Of a stretch of 64,000 bases of DNA, positions 1 through 9,800 are shown one piece after another. Both the position numbers and the translations under genes were made by a program. The stretch spans positions 73,845,349 through 73,909,348 of the forward strand of contig CM076991.1 in the NCBI GenBank assembly GCA_039090855.1, written 5' to 3'. The DNA is from Macrothele yani (Eukaryota > Arthropoda > Arachnida > Araneae > Macrothelidae). Under the pieces are notes generated by a model, which made no database searches, was not told where the DNA came from, and worked only from the letters and a program-made list of their open reading frames with translations. Within the stretch, counting starts at the first letter, position 1. The number at the start of each line of letters is the position of its first letter.

Positions 1-910
1 TTGCATTTTCCATCATCAGTTTTACATTTTGGTGTGTGGTGCAAACACATACCGTATGAGTACCACTAGACCCTACCAGGACACGGTTTTTTGGTCTGAG
101 CTCTGCGAATTTGGAAAAACTGACTTTCGTGCTTGCAAATTTATCTTTGAATGACTTATAAGCTTCTGTCAAATTACATAAAATCAGCCTGTTTGACAAT
201 TTAACTTTATCTCCGTTTTCAGTCCTAACAGAAACACAATCTTTTCATTCCAGGTAAAACCCGACTAATTTCATCACTTTGGTAAAACGATCATACTACA
301 ACTACTTCAGAAGAGAGAGACTTACCTGGTTTTCTATTAAGGCTTTCCAAAATTCCTTTCTCCTTCAGAATTTTTTTTATTGTCTTACCATATAATTAGG
401 AGCATTGAATTCTTTCATGATTTTCCTAACACTCCATGACTCTGGTAAGCCAGTCAAAATCATCAACTGTTTATCTCTAGTGCAGTTAGAAAAATTATTT
501 TTAAGATTGTCCATAAGAGAGTCTTGAAGTATTTCATCCTTGTCATCAGATGATTCTTGAATATTTGTAAAAAGCTTCCGTTTTATAGCAGAACTGATTT
601 TTTGAATTTTGGTTGAAGCATAACATTTAGATTTTAGCTTTTTCTTATTGACAGCTGATTCACCCAATTCATGGAGCGAAGTATTCAGTGTTTCAATTAC
701 CTCTGACGTAGATGCAAAATTTTCGTCCATTTTCTCATCAGCACAGGTTTCATTTGCTTCTTGACTAATTATTAAAGTTTTCAGCTGCTTTCTGCAAGAA
801 TCACAAATTTTAGTCTCCTTTGATAAGTCATCAAAATTTTCCAACATCCAGTCTGTCACATTTCTATATGGATTGAAACATTGTATTAATGCATATCTTG
901 TACTTTCCAT
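1..910 (-). pseudogene. Repetitive Cys-motif protein family, decayed copy, cut by window edge
   Basis: The first 177 codons, from an ATG at 910, form one open frame with a C-x2-C pair (residues 36 and 39, CDSCRK) and a basic middle part. Past the stop at 377-379 the protein-like signal continues on the same strand in other frames: TIKKILKEKGI follows the open frame after a one-base shift, then SDEISRVLPG, then KDCVSVRTENGDK, KFAELRPKNRV and THTVCVCTTHQNVKL, running to base 1. I recall this motif order from an uncharacterised, highly repeated protein family in arthropods and Hydra; I know no function for it. At least three frame breaks make this a pseudogene, and it continues beyond the window. 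No TIR or intron was seen. Confidence 0.6.
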
Positions 911-1112
911 TGTTGATTATTTGTGCATAAAATGTAAAATTCAAATAGTAAAATAATTGCCTCCCATTACCTGTTCTTCTTATTTTTCCTAAAAAAATCC
1001 TGCACAGCTTCAATTTATAAAAGTCTAGTTTCAAAACTGAAAAGGATGTACTTTATTCAATTTAAAGTTTTCAACCACAAAAGTTTTCAAACACATATCA
1101 CTTTCACTGCAT

Positions 1113-1272
1113 GAAACACATATGATCACCATCAATACCTAAAGCAGACTGAGAAACACATCTGATCACCATCAAAACCTAAAGCAGACTGAGAAACACA
1201 TCTGATCACCATCAAAACCTAAAGCAGACTGAGAAACACATCTGATCACCATCAAAACCTAAAGCAGACTGA
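1113..1272. repeat. 40-bp tandem repeat, four copies
   Basis: Four head-to-tail copies of a 40-bp unit beginning GAAACACAT and ending AGCAGACTGA. The first copy has a few differences; copies 2-4 are essentially identical, so the array is recent. It sits alone in AT-rich non-coding DNA. Confidence 0.9.
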
Positions 1273-2125
1273 GGTCTGCAAGGTAGGAATGCAAGTTGCT
1301 GCTTGTTGGGTCTTGTTACCAATGATCTAAACAACAGAATCAGTTTTTTAAGTCTGAACATGCAGAGTTTTGTCCAAAACAAAATGTAGCCTACAGTATA
1401 ACTGCACAGTCTTTATTTTTTTTATATTGTATTGTGAATTATTACAAATTCTGAATAATGAAATTAATAAAACTTTTAAGCCCATGTAGTCTCAGATTTT
1501 AAACAAATTAATTAAAAATAAAACATTGTTTAAATAAATGGTTTTAAATAACAAAAATACTATATCTATTGTTATTAATGAAATTTTTTAAAGATTCAGC
1601 CCAAATTTATTTTCAGTTTACATGTTTTTTTCATTTTTTTTTTCATTAAACTCTTGTGTTAGGCTAAATTTGAATATAGCTTTTTAAGTAAACCCATCAT
1701 CATCCCAAGTTACAACTCATGTAATCAAACGCCAAACATATAAAGATTGTTTTAAAAAAAAATTCGAATTTTTTGGAGCGTCACATTTTGAAAAATTCAA
1801 AATTTTAATTTTAAAATTTGAATTTTTTTTAAATATCCCCTATGGTGTTGTACATCAAATAAAATAGCATAAACAATACTACAAAAAGATACCTTTCCCA
1901 TCTCTATCTTAATTAGGGGAGCTGCAATCACAATTCAAAAACCCATCAGTCTTCCGATTTTGGGGTGTTTTTAATACTTTTTATAGCTGTATTTTCAAAA
2001 CCGGTGGATATATGACGATGAAATTTGGTATTTTTCTTAATCTATATAGAGGCCACCTATGTACCAAATTTCATTAAAATCTGAGATGGTAAAGTCAATT
2101 CGTTGTGTTGAGTCGATACGGAATG
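1273..2125. other. AT-rich stretch without recognisable genes
   Basis: Long A and T runs with no open frame longer than about 75 codons and no recognisable protein. Nothing supportable was seen. Confidence 0.6.
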
Positions 2126-2914
2126 ACCCAAGAACGAAATAGAAACGTTGTTCTAACGTTTTGCAACGGCACACGTAAAGCCAAAAAAAAAAAGTCTTGA
2201 AACTGGAATATAACCTTCGATAAAACGTTGTGGTAACATTTTTTGCGACGTTTGACATAATACACAAAGGACAGCAACGTTTAATAGAGGAAATTTAGAC
2301 GTTGATTAACCGTTGCTGTTACATTTACTAAACGTAATACAGAAAGGAAAAATACGTTGTAAAATCGAAAATAAAACGTCGCTAAACGGTTGTTAAAACC
2401 GTTTCTCAACGTAATAAAGAGGTAATATGACGTTTAAATAAAGTCATTTAAACGTTGCTAAACGGTTCTTAAAAACGTTTCTCAACGTCATAATGGAAGG
2501 AATATGACGTTTAAATAACGTCATTCAAACGTTGCTAAACGGTTGTTAAAACAGTTTCTAAACGTAATAAGGGAAGGAATATGACTGTTAAATAACGTCG
2601 TTCAAACGTTTCTAAACGGTTGTTAAAACCGTTTCTAAAGTCATAATGAAAGGAATATGACGGTTAAATAACGTTATTCAAACGTTGCTAAACGGTTGTT
2701 AAAACCGTTTCTAAACGTCATAAAGGAATATAACGTTTAAATAACGTCATGTAAACCTCTTAAAAACTGTGCTTCAACGTTATAACAACGGTTGAAAAAC
2801 CATTGAATCAACGAGACGTATTAGCGTTTTATAAACGTAATATTGTGACGTTTTTTCAACGTCTCGCCGAACTGGTTTTAAAACGTTTTACAAACGTTTT
2901 TGTGCTACTTGGGA
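2126..2914. mobile_element. Small inverted-terminal-repeat element filled with an AACGTT-rich minisatellite
   Basis: The left end begins ACCCAAGAACGAAATAGAAA and the right end, reverse-complemented, begins TCCCAAGTAGCACAAAAACG. Both run on into CAACGTTTT-type sequence, so the ends look like diverged terminal inverted repeats. The interior is dominated by AAACGTT, AACGGTT and GACGTT motifs on both strands. No coding capacity is visible, so this is best read as a non-autonomous DNA element (MITE-like). No clear target duplication was found and its superfamily is unknown. Confidence 0.5.
2340..2770. repeat. ~77-bp minisatellite with two palindromes per unit
   Basis: The landmark GCTAAACGG recurs at about 2381, 2457, 2534, 2611 and 2687, a period of 76-77 bp. 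Each unit carries two hairpin-forming segments: AACGGTTgttaAAACCGTT and TGACGTTTAAATAACGTCA. About five diverged units are present. Confidence 0.8.
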
Positions 2915-2940
2915 TCATGGAGGTATATATAATTTTTTTC

Positions 2941-3175
2941 GGGGGGGGGGGGGGGGGTGCGACGAAAAATGGAAGTTTTTGAAATCAGCCAGAACAAAAT
3001 TAAAGGTAATGAAAAATATAAGAAAAACATTTAAGCTTTTTTCTAATGTAAGTTGACGTATTTTCATTAAATTAAGGCATTTTTTTCTAATGTAAGTTGA
3101 CGTATTTTCATTAAATTAAGGCATTTTTTTCTAATGCAAGTCGCATTTTAACCAAAAACTTCAGAAAATGAAATA
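2941..3175. repeat. G-run, dispersed repeat and 48-bp direct repeats
   Basis: A run of about 17 G is followed by GACGAAAAATGGAAGTTTTTG and by a sequence found again, reverse-complemented, at 26690-26815. From about 3034 the block TTTTTTCTAATGTAAGTTGA occurs twice plus a diverged third copy, spaced about 48 bp. Confidence 0.7.
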
Positions 3176-3183
3176 CTTTCGGA

Positions 3184-3979
3184 GTGGGCCAAGACCTTCT
3201 GCATCCCCCTCTAAATACGCCCCCTGTTCACATTTCAAAATCATTTCACAGAATTTTAACCGAGCATTTGAGCCTAAAACGAGTTTGTTCAAACTGGGTT
3301 CCCCATTTCTTGACAAAGGAACAAATGGATCATAGAGTTGAGGTTTGTCAACAATTAAAACAAATGGTAAACAAAGATCCAGAAGTCATGCAACGGGTTA
3401 TTATAGGCGATGAAACTTGGTTACACTATTTTGATCCACACACCGAAGCAGAAAGCTGTGTTTGCTAATCGCCATCATCGAACAAAGCGAAAAACGTTCA
3501 ACCAAAATCAGCGAAAAGGCCATGTTCGTTGTTCTTTGATTGTCAAGGTACGATCTATCAACACATTGCTCCTTCAAAAACTACGATAAATATCAACTAC
3601 TACAAAGCAGAAACACGTGACAACAAAACTACCACTCCTGAAAAAGAATTGGTTGTCACACCATGACAATACAAGCCCGAACATGACCAGTTCCGTCGTT
3701 GCTTATGTGGAGAAAATGAAGATTAAGTTGATGCTCCAACCTGCATACAGTCCACACTTGTCACTATGTGACTTCTGGCTGTTCCCCATTTTAAAAAAGA
3801 CAGCACGGGAACGACAATTTGAGGCTGATCAACTTATTACAGCTGCGCAGGGGTGCTTCAATGGAAGAATTCCAGAAGACATTCAAAAAGTGGGAGGAAC
3901 GTTGAGACACCCGTATTCGATGCAGTATTTCGAAAAAGATGACCTCTTTCTTGAAAAAAAGGTACGCATATTTTTGTAA
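3184..3979 (+). pseudogene. mariner transposase remnant (DD34D)
   Basis: Two frames carry mariner transposase pieces. The first (3184-3468) has the catalytic IIGDETW block followed by HYFDPHTEAES. The second (3617-3979) has LSHHDN and YSPHLSLCDFW. The second and third catalytic aspartates are separated by 34 residues, the DD34D spacing of mariner. The N-terminal helix-turn-helix region is not visible and the frame is broken near 3470, so this is a 5'-truncated dead copy. Mariner transposases cut and paste at TA sites; I could not identify both inverted repeats here. Confidence 0.8.
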
Positions 3980-4226
3980 AAAAAATATTCTCAGTTGTTT
4001 TGGGACACAGTGCACTGACTGATTAGATTTAATGATACTTTCGTAATGTTTATTTTAATCATAATGCTCGTCAATCAAAATCAACGGGAAATTACATGTT
4101 TTTGATCCAGTGATCTGAACTGGTATGTCCCGTAGGAAAGTTATACTGACTTATTTACTGTATTAATAATAGTAACTAAATTTGTGCTGATATATACTGA
4201 AGAGCAATTCAATTAGAAATACCTGT

Positions 4227-5504
4227 CTAGTAACGTGTAGCAACACCTTTCGCCCAAATGTCTGCGACGATTCGTCTCGGCATGGACTCGACATGACACC
4301 GGAAGCGTTGGGAAGCCATACTGATCCACGACCCCTGAACAAGCTCCCACAGTTCACGAAGATTTGATGGAGAGGGTTCAGAGCCTCTAACATCTCTCTT
4401 GATGGCATCCCAGATGTGCTCGATGGGATTAAGGTCGGGTGACCTAGCTGGCCAAGGAAGCGAGGTCACGTCGGTGGAGTGTTCATCCAACCATTCGGAT
4501 ACAATTCGGGAGCGATGGTACGGTGCATTGTCTTGTTGCAGGATGAGGTCCCCAGTGGGATGTTGAAACTGGAAACGTTGAAATGTGAGAGACGATGTCA
4601 CACGTACTAAAGGTCCCTTTTCAGTCCACGTAAACATTCCCCAGACGAGAATGCCAACCCCACCAGCTTGAAGAGTACCCTGCTGGCAAGAAGGATACAT
4701 CGCTTCATGTGGTTTGCGCCGTACTCGTATCCTGCCATCCGTATGTACCAACGTGAATCTCGACTCATCAGTCCAGGCAACATTTTCCCACATGTCTAGG
4801 GTCCAGTGGCGATGTTCCAGCTCCCATGCTAATCTTTGTACCTTGCCGCCCCGGTGGCGCAGTGGTCTAAGCGATGGCCTCTGATCATTCGTCCGAACGG
4901 GGTCCGGGTTCGAATCCCGGTGAGGCATGGATGTTGTGTTTGTCTTACGGCACTGGCTCTTTCCCTTCCCTGGAACCAGTGACCCTAAATTAGGGATGGG
5001 CGACAGCTTATAGCCCATTGAGTTGCTCACGGTGGTCGTTAAACCTCCAATCAAAAAAATATATATATATCTTTGCACCCTGTGATGTACGGTCAGCAGC
5101 GGTACCCTCGTGGGACGATGGCTTCTGTACCCCATAGCGAGGATATGGTTCTGGATGGTGTGGCTGCTTACACATTTGTGCGCACCAGCGTTAAATTGTC
5201 GAGTGATTTCTTACACTGTGGCCCGTCTATCCGCTGTTACAATGTGAGCTAGCCGACGATGACCCTGCTCATCCACCGGCTGTTGTCCACGGCAGTTGGG
5301 CCTTGCAGGGATGATTTTACCGGATTCGATGTACTCACGGTGCACCCGTGACACAGTGGCTCGTGAAAATCCCAGTGCCTGCACGACTTCCGAGATGGAG
5401 TGACCCATTCGTCGGGCCCCGACAATTTGCCCACGATCAAATGCGCTTAGATCCTTCGTCTTACCCATACTGCGTCCGACTCTTACTGATTCTCGTCGCA
5501 TCAC
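4227..5504 (-). pseudogene. Tc1-A transposase, interrupted by SINE
   Basis: The N-terminal part (5504 down to about 5211) reads as a Tc1 helix-turn-helix domain, with SAFDRGQIVGARRMG and FSRATVSRVHREY. The C-terminal part (4227 to about 4840) has AWTDESRFTLVHTDGR, VWGMF, QQDNAPYHRSR and [12 protein letters not shown], the DDE catalytic signatures. The last Asp and Glu are 36 residues apart, not 34. A stop near 5211 and the SINE at 4843-5068 break the frame. In life it would excise and reinsert the element at TA dinucleotides. Confidence 0.88.
4843..5068 (+). mobile_element. tRNA-derived SINE (family A) inside Tc1-A
   Basis: The tRNA-like head carries an A box (TGGCGCAGTGG) and a B box (GGTTCGAATCC), followed by an unrelated body and an A/TA-rich tail. 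An 11-bp target duplication flanks it: ATCTTTGTACC at 4832-4842 and ATCTTTGCACC at 5069-5079. It interrupts the transposase frame. Transcription would be by RNA polymerase III from the internal boxes, with mobilisation by a LINE reverse transcriptase. Confidence 0.92.
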
Positions 5505-5555
5505 TCCTTATATAGTCGGATAGCTGCATACGTCATGTCGTTTCCGTTTACAGGG

Positions 5556-8260
5556 CCGCCCACCAGTGGCGGCTTTTCAGGTGAAGTAGGTGAAGTGCCT
5601 CTTCACCTATTTTACTCAAAATAAAGTTTTATTCAGTATTTTTTTATAATATATTATTTTTTGCCTTTATTCAGTTTCAAAATTTTGAATAGATATCAAT
5701 TCACATGGCGCGCTCAATACGGAAAACCAATCCTTATACGCAAAACACTGCAAGTGAAGAGCCGAAATGAGAATGCTTCGAAGTCTGCAGTTTTCCGCCG
5801 AGTTGCCATGGTAACCATGACGTCACCCTCCCCAATCTGCTCGCTCAAGTGAAGTATTTCAGCTTCACGCGCCTTACTTCTGCATCTTTCAGTTTTTGAG
5901 CGTAAAGTCGTGAGGAGATCACGGTGGAACGGGCGGACTACCATTCAATCTGCTAGGGCTTTTTTTCCATGTAATGCTGTGGTACATTATTTTCCGAAAG
6001 GAATTTGTTCTTTCATGCTTTGTGATTATTTGTTGAAAGCTTTAACTGATATTTTAGGTTTGTGTACAATTTAACTAATAGTGATAGTTTTTAGTATGCA
6101 TCCTGTGGAAGACATTGTTTGTAATTTATTGCAAACTCCATTTACTCTGTGGAAAGATGAAGATGAAAGAGACATTTTGCTTCAAGGACGACCAACGGAT
6201 TCACTGACAATTGTTACCAAGAACGAAATCAAGAAGAGCGGTAAATCTAACAACATTAATTTTTAAAATTGTTGGTTTACTGAATATAAATGGATTTGCA
6301 GCACTTCTGTGTTAATTATTTTGGGGGGCCCTGCTTACTTTTTAGTAATAAACATTCGGCGTGGAATAAGGACGGATTCTCAGATTTATTAAGCGTAACA
6401 CGGTCACTTCATAAACATCGTGATTCTAGCGAACACCTGAAATGCGGATTAATGTTAAGGAATTTCGAAAAATTCAAAACACCATTGCCGATGCCCTGAG
6501 GAAGAATGCTAGGCTTTTGAAAACGCATTTTAACGAAAACGTTCATTTAAAGAGACTTTTCCTGCAGACAGTGATTGATGCAGTATTTATTAGTCTATAC
6601 TGTATTTGAGCAAACAAGAACTAGCATTCCATGGCCATGACGAAAGCATGGGCTCGATAAATCGTGGAAATTTCATTGAATTACTTTCATTGTTGATATG
6701 AAGAAGTTCTTTAGAAATTGAAAACCAATACGAAAGGATAAACTATTCAAAATGAATTAATTGAATGTATTTCTGAATATATAAACGATCACGTCAAATA
6801 TTAAAAAAAATTTGATTGTTGATTCGGAAGGTGTATTAGTTGAGGGATTTTTGGGTTTCCATGATGTGAATGAGAGAGAACGTCGGGAGCTTTATACAAA
6901 ATGCTAGACAAAATTTTGGAACAGTTTGATTACCAACACAAATAAATAGGACAATGCTACGATGGGGCAAGTATAATGTCTGGACACTTAAATGGGCTAC
7001 AGAAAAAAGTCAAAGATAAAGCTTCTCAAGCTGTTTTTGTTCAAGGCTTAGTTCATCGTTTGAATCTTGTATTACACCAGAGTTTTTCTAAAATTTCTAA
7101 GTGTCGAATACTTTTTTGCAAGCCTCAGTGGAATTGCTTCGTTTGTTCACCATTCTGCGAAGCGGTCTTATACACTTATATCAACAACCGCAAGATGCAG
7201 ACCAACCATAACAGAAACTCGATGGTCCTCCATTTCGAAATTAGTAAGTGTAGTTGTTGAAGATTGGGATAAATTGAAGGAAGTGCTCGGATTTCTGACG
7301 AATAGCGAATAATCAGACAAAAAATCAATTCATCTTGTCAAGGGTTTTTTGAATGATATGAACACTTTTGAATTTACATTTTCGGCTCCACCGATCTATT
7401 ATTCGAACTTTTGAAGAAAAAATAACTAAACATAAACTACTGTGTAACTCGAATAAAAAAAAAACGACCTTGTGAAATTTTGAGCCATAAAAGGAACGAT
7501 GAGTTATTTGAAACACAGTTTGGAAAAGATAGCAAAATCACAGAAATAAGCACGGGAATATGCTGCTCTTACACAGGAAACAATTTTTCAAAAATATAAA
7601 CAATTGTATTTTGAAATTTTGGACCACATTCTTATGGAAATGGATATAAGATTTCAAGACTGTAAGAAACTTCAATTTGTCTGACTTGCTGACACAACCA
7701 AATTCGAATAATTTAATGCATGCTTTCCCACTCACGCTCTTGAAAATCTACATTTTTACGGAAACATATTTACTAAACACCAGCGCCTTAAAAATGAACT
7801 GAGTGTTGTATATATGCCGATGAAACATTAAGGAATATGTTGACTCAAGAACTCCTTCGAGTGTTTCACGGAGACAAAGACATTTTTACAGAAGATTATA
7901 AACTGGTTTTCCTCAGTTTAACAATTCCATCTACAAGTGTGCCAGTGGAAAGAAGTTTTCTTAAAAGAATACAAACTTGCTCAAGAAACACTAGTTCCCA
8001 AGATAGACTTGCTTCTCTGGCAAATATTTCTACTCAGGAAGACATTTTATTGATGCTCACAAAGAAACAACTATCTAACCATCTTATGACGACATAATCG
8101 ACAAATTTGAAGCTTTAAGAGGAAGAAAAATTGATTTAATATACAAAATATAAGTTAGTCCTCATTAAGGGATTTTCATTGTAGACAGTATATATCTTTT
8201 CATACTGCTCTTGTACCTCTTCACCTATTTTTCCAACCACGAGCCGCCACTGCCGCCCAC
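5556..8260 (+). mobile_element. hAT-A transposon inserted in Tc1-A
   Basis: A perfect 8-bp target duplication CCGCCCAC (5556-5563 and 8253-8260) flanks ends CAGTGGCGGCT and AGCCGCCACTG. An 8-bp duplication with CAGTG-type ends is diagnostic of hAT. The element body is 5564-8252 (2689 bp) and contains a decayed plus-strand transposase. GGTGAAGTAGGTGAAGTG just inside the left end and its counterpart inside the right end extend the terminal similarity. Confidence 0.93.
6081..8097 (+). pseudogene. hAT transposase remnant (ZMYM1-like / DUF4371 type)
   Basis: Pieces in successive frames match the order of a ZMYM1-like hAT transposase. First comes a zinc-finger-like region with GGPCLLFSNKHSAWNKDGFSD; then the conserved YDGASIMSGHLNGLQ and VHRLNLVLHQS region near 6960-7080; then the C-terminal dimerisation segment LTIPSTSVPVERSFLKRIQ near 7917-7970. 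Many stops and shifts separate them, so the gene is dead. The family identification is from memory of motif order. Confidence 0.82.
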
Positions 8261-8314
8261 AGCGCCACATTTGCATAACGCCAGCTGTCTCTAATTCAAT
8301 TGCTCTTCAGTGTA

Positions 8315-8790
8315 GAGTTTTTATGCCATTTTAGACCAAAACTATTTATTTCAGTTAGCCAGCTACGTTTTCCCCGACTAAAACGGAGTAAACAAACTTT
8401 GTCTGAAAGGCATATAAGAACCAAACATATTTCATTTGTAATTATCAGAAAATAAGCTCATGACGTTTGTCGAAGACACTGCAGTGCTCAGTGAATTACC
8501 GCAAGCTTGAAAAATTCAACCATAATAATAAATTTGTTTCAGCTTTATTAATTTCTCAGTTACTTACATTTTTAAGTCCATTGATTAATGTCACTTTTAT
8601 GCTTCTGTCAGTACATTTATAAACCTAAAAAAATTGTCTATTTAAGTTTTACTAAGTTACCGTCTTATTGGCTGCAACAGGTATTATTTAGTATGTCTCT
8701 TTCCTTTTAAAAATGGATTACTGTACCAATATGTGAGTTCATGCTTCTTTCAGTATAATGTTAAAGACTACTTTCATTTTCCAATTTCAG
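8315..8790. other. Non-coding, likely intron end of the downstream gene
   Basis: AT-rich, without repeats or recognisable coding. It ends in a pyrimidine-rich tract and TTTCAG at 8785-8790, a good 3' splice site for the exon that follows. Confidence 0.55.
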
Positions 8791-9524
8791 GTGATGTGCT
8801 TGGCACTTGCGCAGCTGTTGTGTTAAACGACGATTTGGCCTTCGTCGGTCTGTATGCTGTGAAGCATCGTCACCAAGGGCAAGGAATTGGCATCAAAATT
8901 TGGCGAAGGTGTATGGAACACGTGAAAGACAGAAATGCCGGGCTTAATTCGGTCCCGGAGCGCTTACACACCTACAGGGACTTAGCTGGCTTCTCGATCG
9001 TCACCAACTGGGAGACTGCTGTTTATCAATCGCCGTCAGTGTCAACTGATTGCCTCACGAAACATATTCCATTTACTGAAGTCAGGATAATCGATAACAG
9101 TTTATTGCTAGACGTCATCCGATATGACAGCTCTATTCACGGGTATTCTCGCTCGAAAATAGTGTCTCTAACCGTGCGAGAAGACGACAGTTTATCAATG
9201 GCCGCTTTGCAAAACGGCGTCGTTTGCGGTTATGGCTGTTTGAAGAAGAATGTACAAGGAACTGCTCTCGTTGGACCATTGTATGCAGAGTCTTTGGAGC
9301 TGGCGGAACTTGTGCTCCGTGAGTTGATAACGTCATACGAGCTCGCCCAAAGGAACGGATTGACGATAATGATCATAGAATGTAACGCCGATGCCATATG
9401 TCTAGCGCGAAAATTGGGGTTAAATATTGAAGCAAAAGCGCCTCGATGTTATCTGAAGAAAGAAGTCCAGGTATCATTCAGCAAGATATTTGGACAGCTT
9501 GCTTTGAATTTCTCACCATTCTGA
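8791..9524 (+). CDS. GNAT-family N-acetyltransferase, terminal exon
   Basis: An uninterrupted frame of about 244 codons runs from the 3' splice site at 8790 to TGA at 9522-9524. The frame opens further upstream (ATG at 8733), but homology begins at the splice site with DVLGTCAAVV, so the ATG is probably intronic. The acetyl-CoA loop is seen as RHQGQGIG, matching the R/Q-x-x-G-x-G/A motif, followed by RNAGLNSVPERLHTYRDLAGF. The second half (VCGYGCLKK, ALVGPLYAES, CNADAICLARKLG) is a second GNAT-like domain, typical of two-domain acetyltransferases I associate with arthropods, especially arachnids. It would transfer acetyl from acetyl-CoA to an unknown small substrate. Upstream exons are not visible; they may lie left of the transposon pile. 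No frameshift or internal stop was seen, unlike all its neighbours. This is the best host-gene candidate in the window. Confidence 0.8.
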
Positions 9525-9794
9525 AATGTCGTTTTCTGGATTTCTACTAAGTGAAACTCAGCCCATTGCTTTTACTGTTGATATTCACCAATGCATGTAA
9601 AACAAACTTATTTACTTATGGATCTGACAGTGAATGCTCTTCATGTGGTACAATGTTCACAATTCGTTATCTGTTTCAAAAATGCTTGTGCTTCCGGCAA
9701 ATTCCTAAAAAAAAAACAACGTCTGGCAAATTAAGGTAAAAATGAGTTTGTTAATTTATGGCTATGCCTCCTCAGATCTAAAATTTCTTGCTGT

Positions 9795-9800
9795 AATAAA
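9795..9800 (+). promoter_or_regulatory. Candidate polyadenylation signal
   Basis: AATAAA lies about 270 bases past the acetyltransferase stop codon on the same strand. In AT-rich DNA such a hexamer is often chance. Confidence 0.35.

Larger units (their letters stand above)
4193..8314 (-). mobile_element. Tc1-A: Tc1-like transposon containing a SINE and a hAT element
   Basis: Terminal inverted repeats match: ACTGAAGAGCAATTCAATTA from 4196 and TAATTCAATTGCTCTTCAGT ending at 8311. TA lies on both sides (4193-4194 and 8313-8314), the target duplication of Tc1/mariner. The outer element is only about 1.2 kb; the rest is a SINE (4843-5068) and a hAT (5564-8252), each with its own duplication. The transposase lies on the minus strand in the left half. 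Confidence 0.9.

Noticed and set aside
1113..1272. CRISPR-like array
   Set aside because: The 40-bp units are directly contiguous with no spacers, in a eukaryotic genome.
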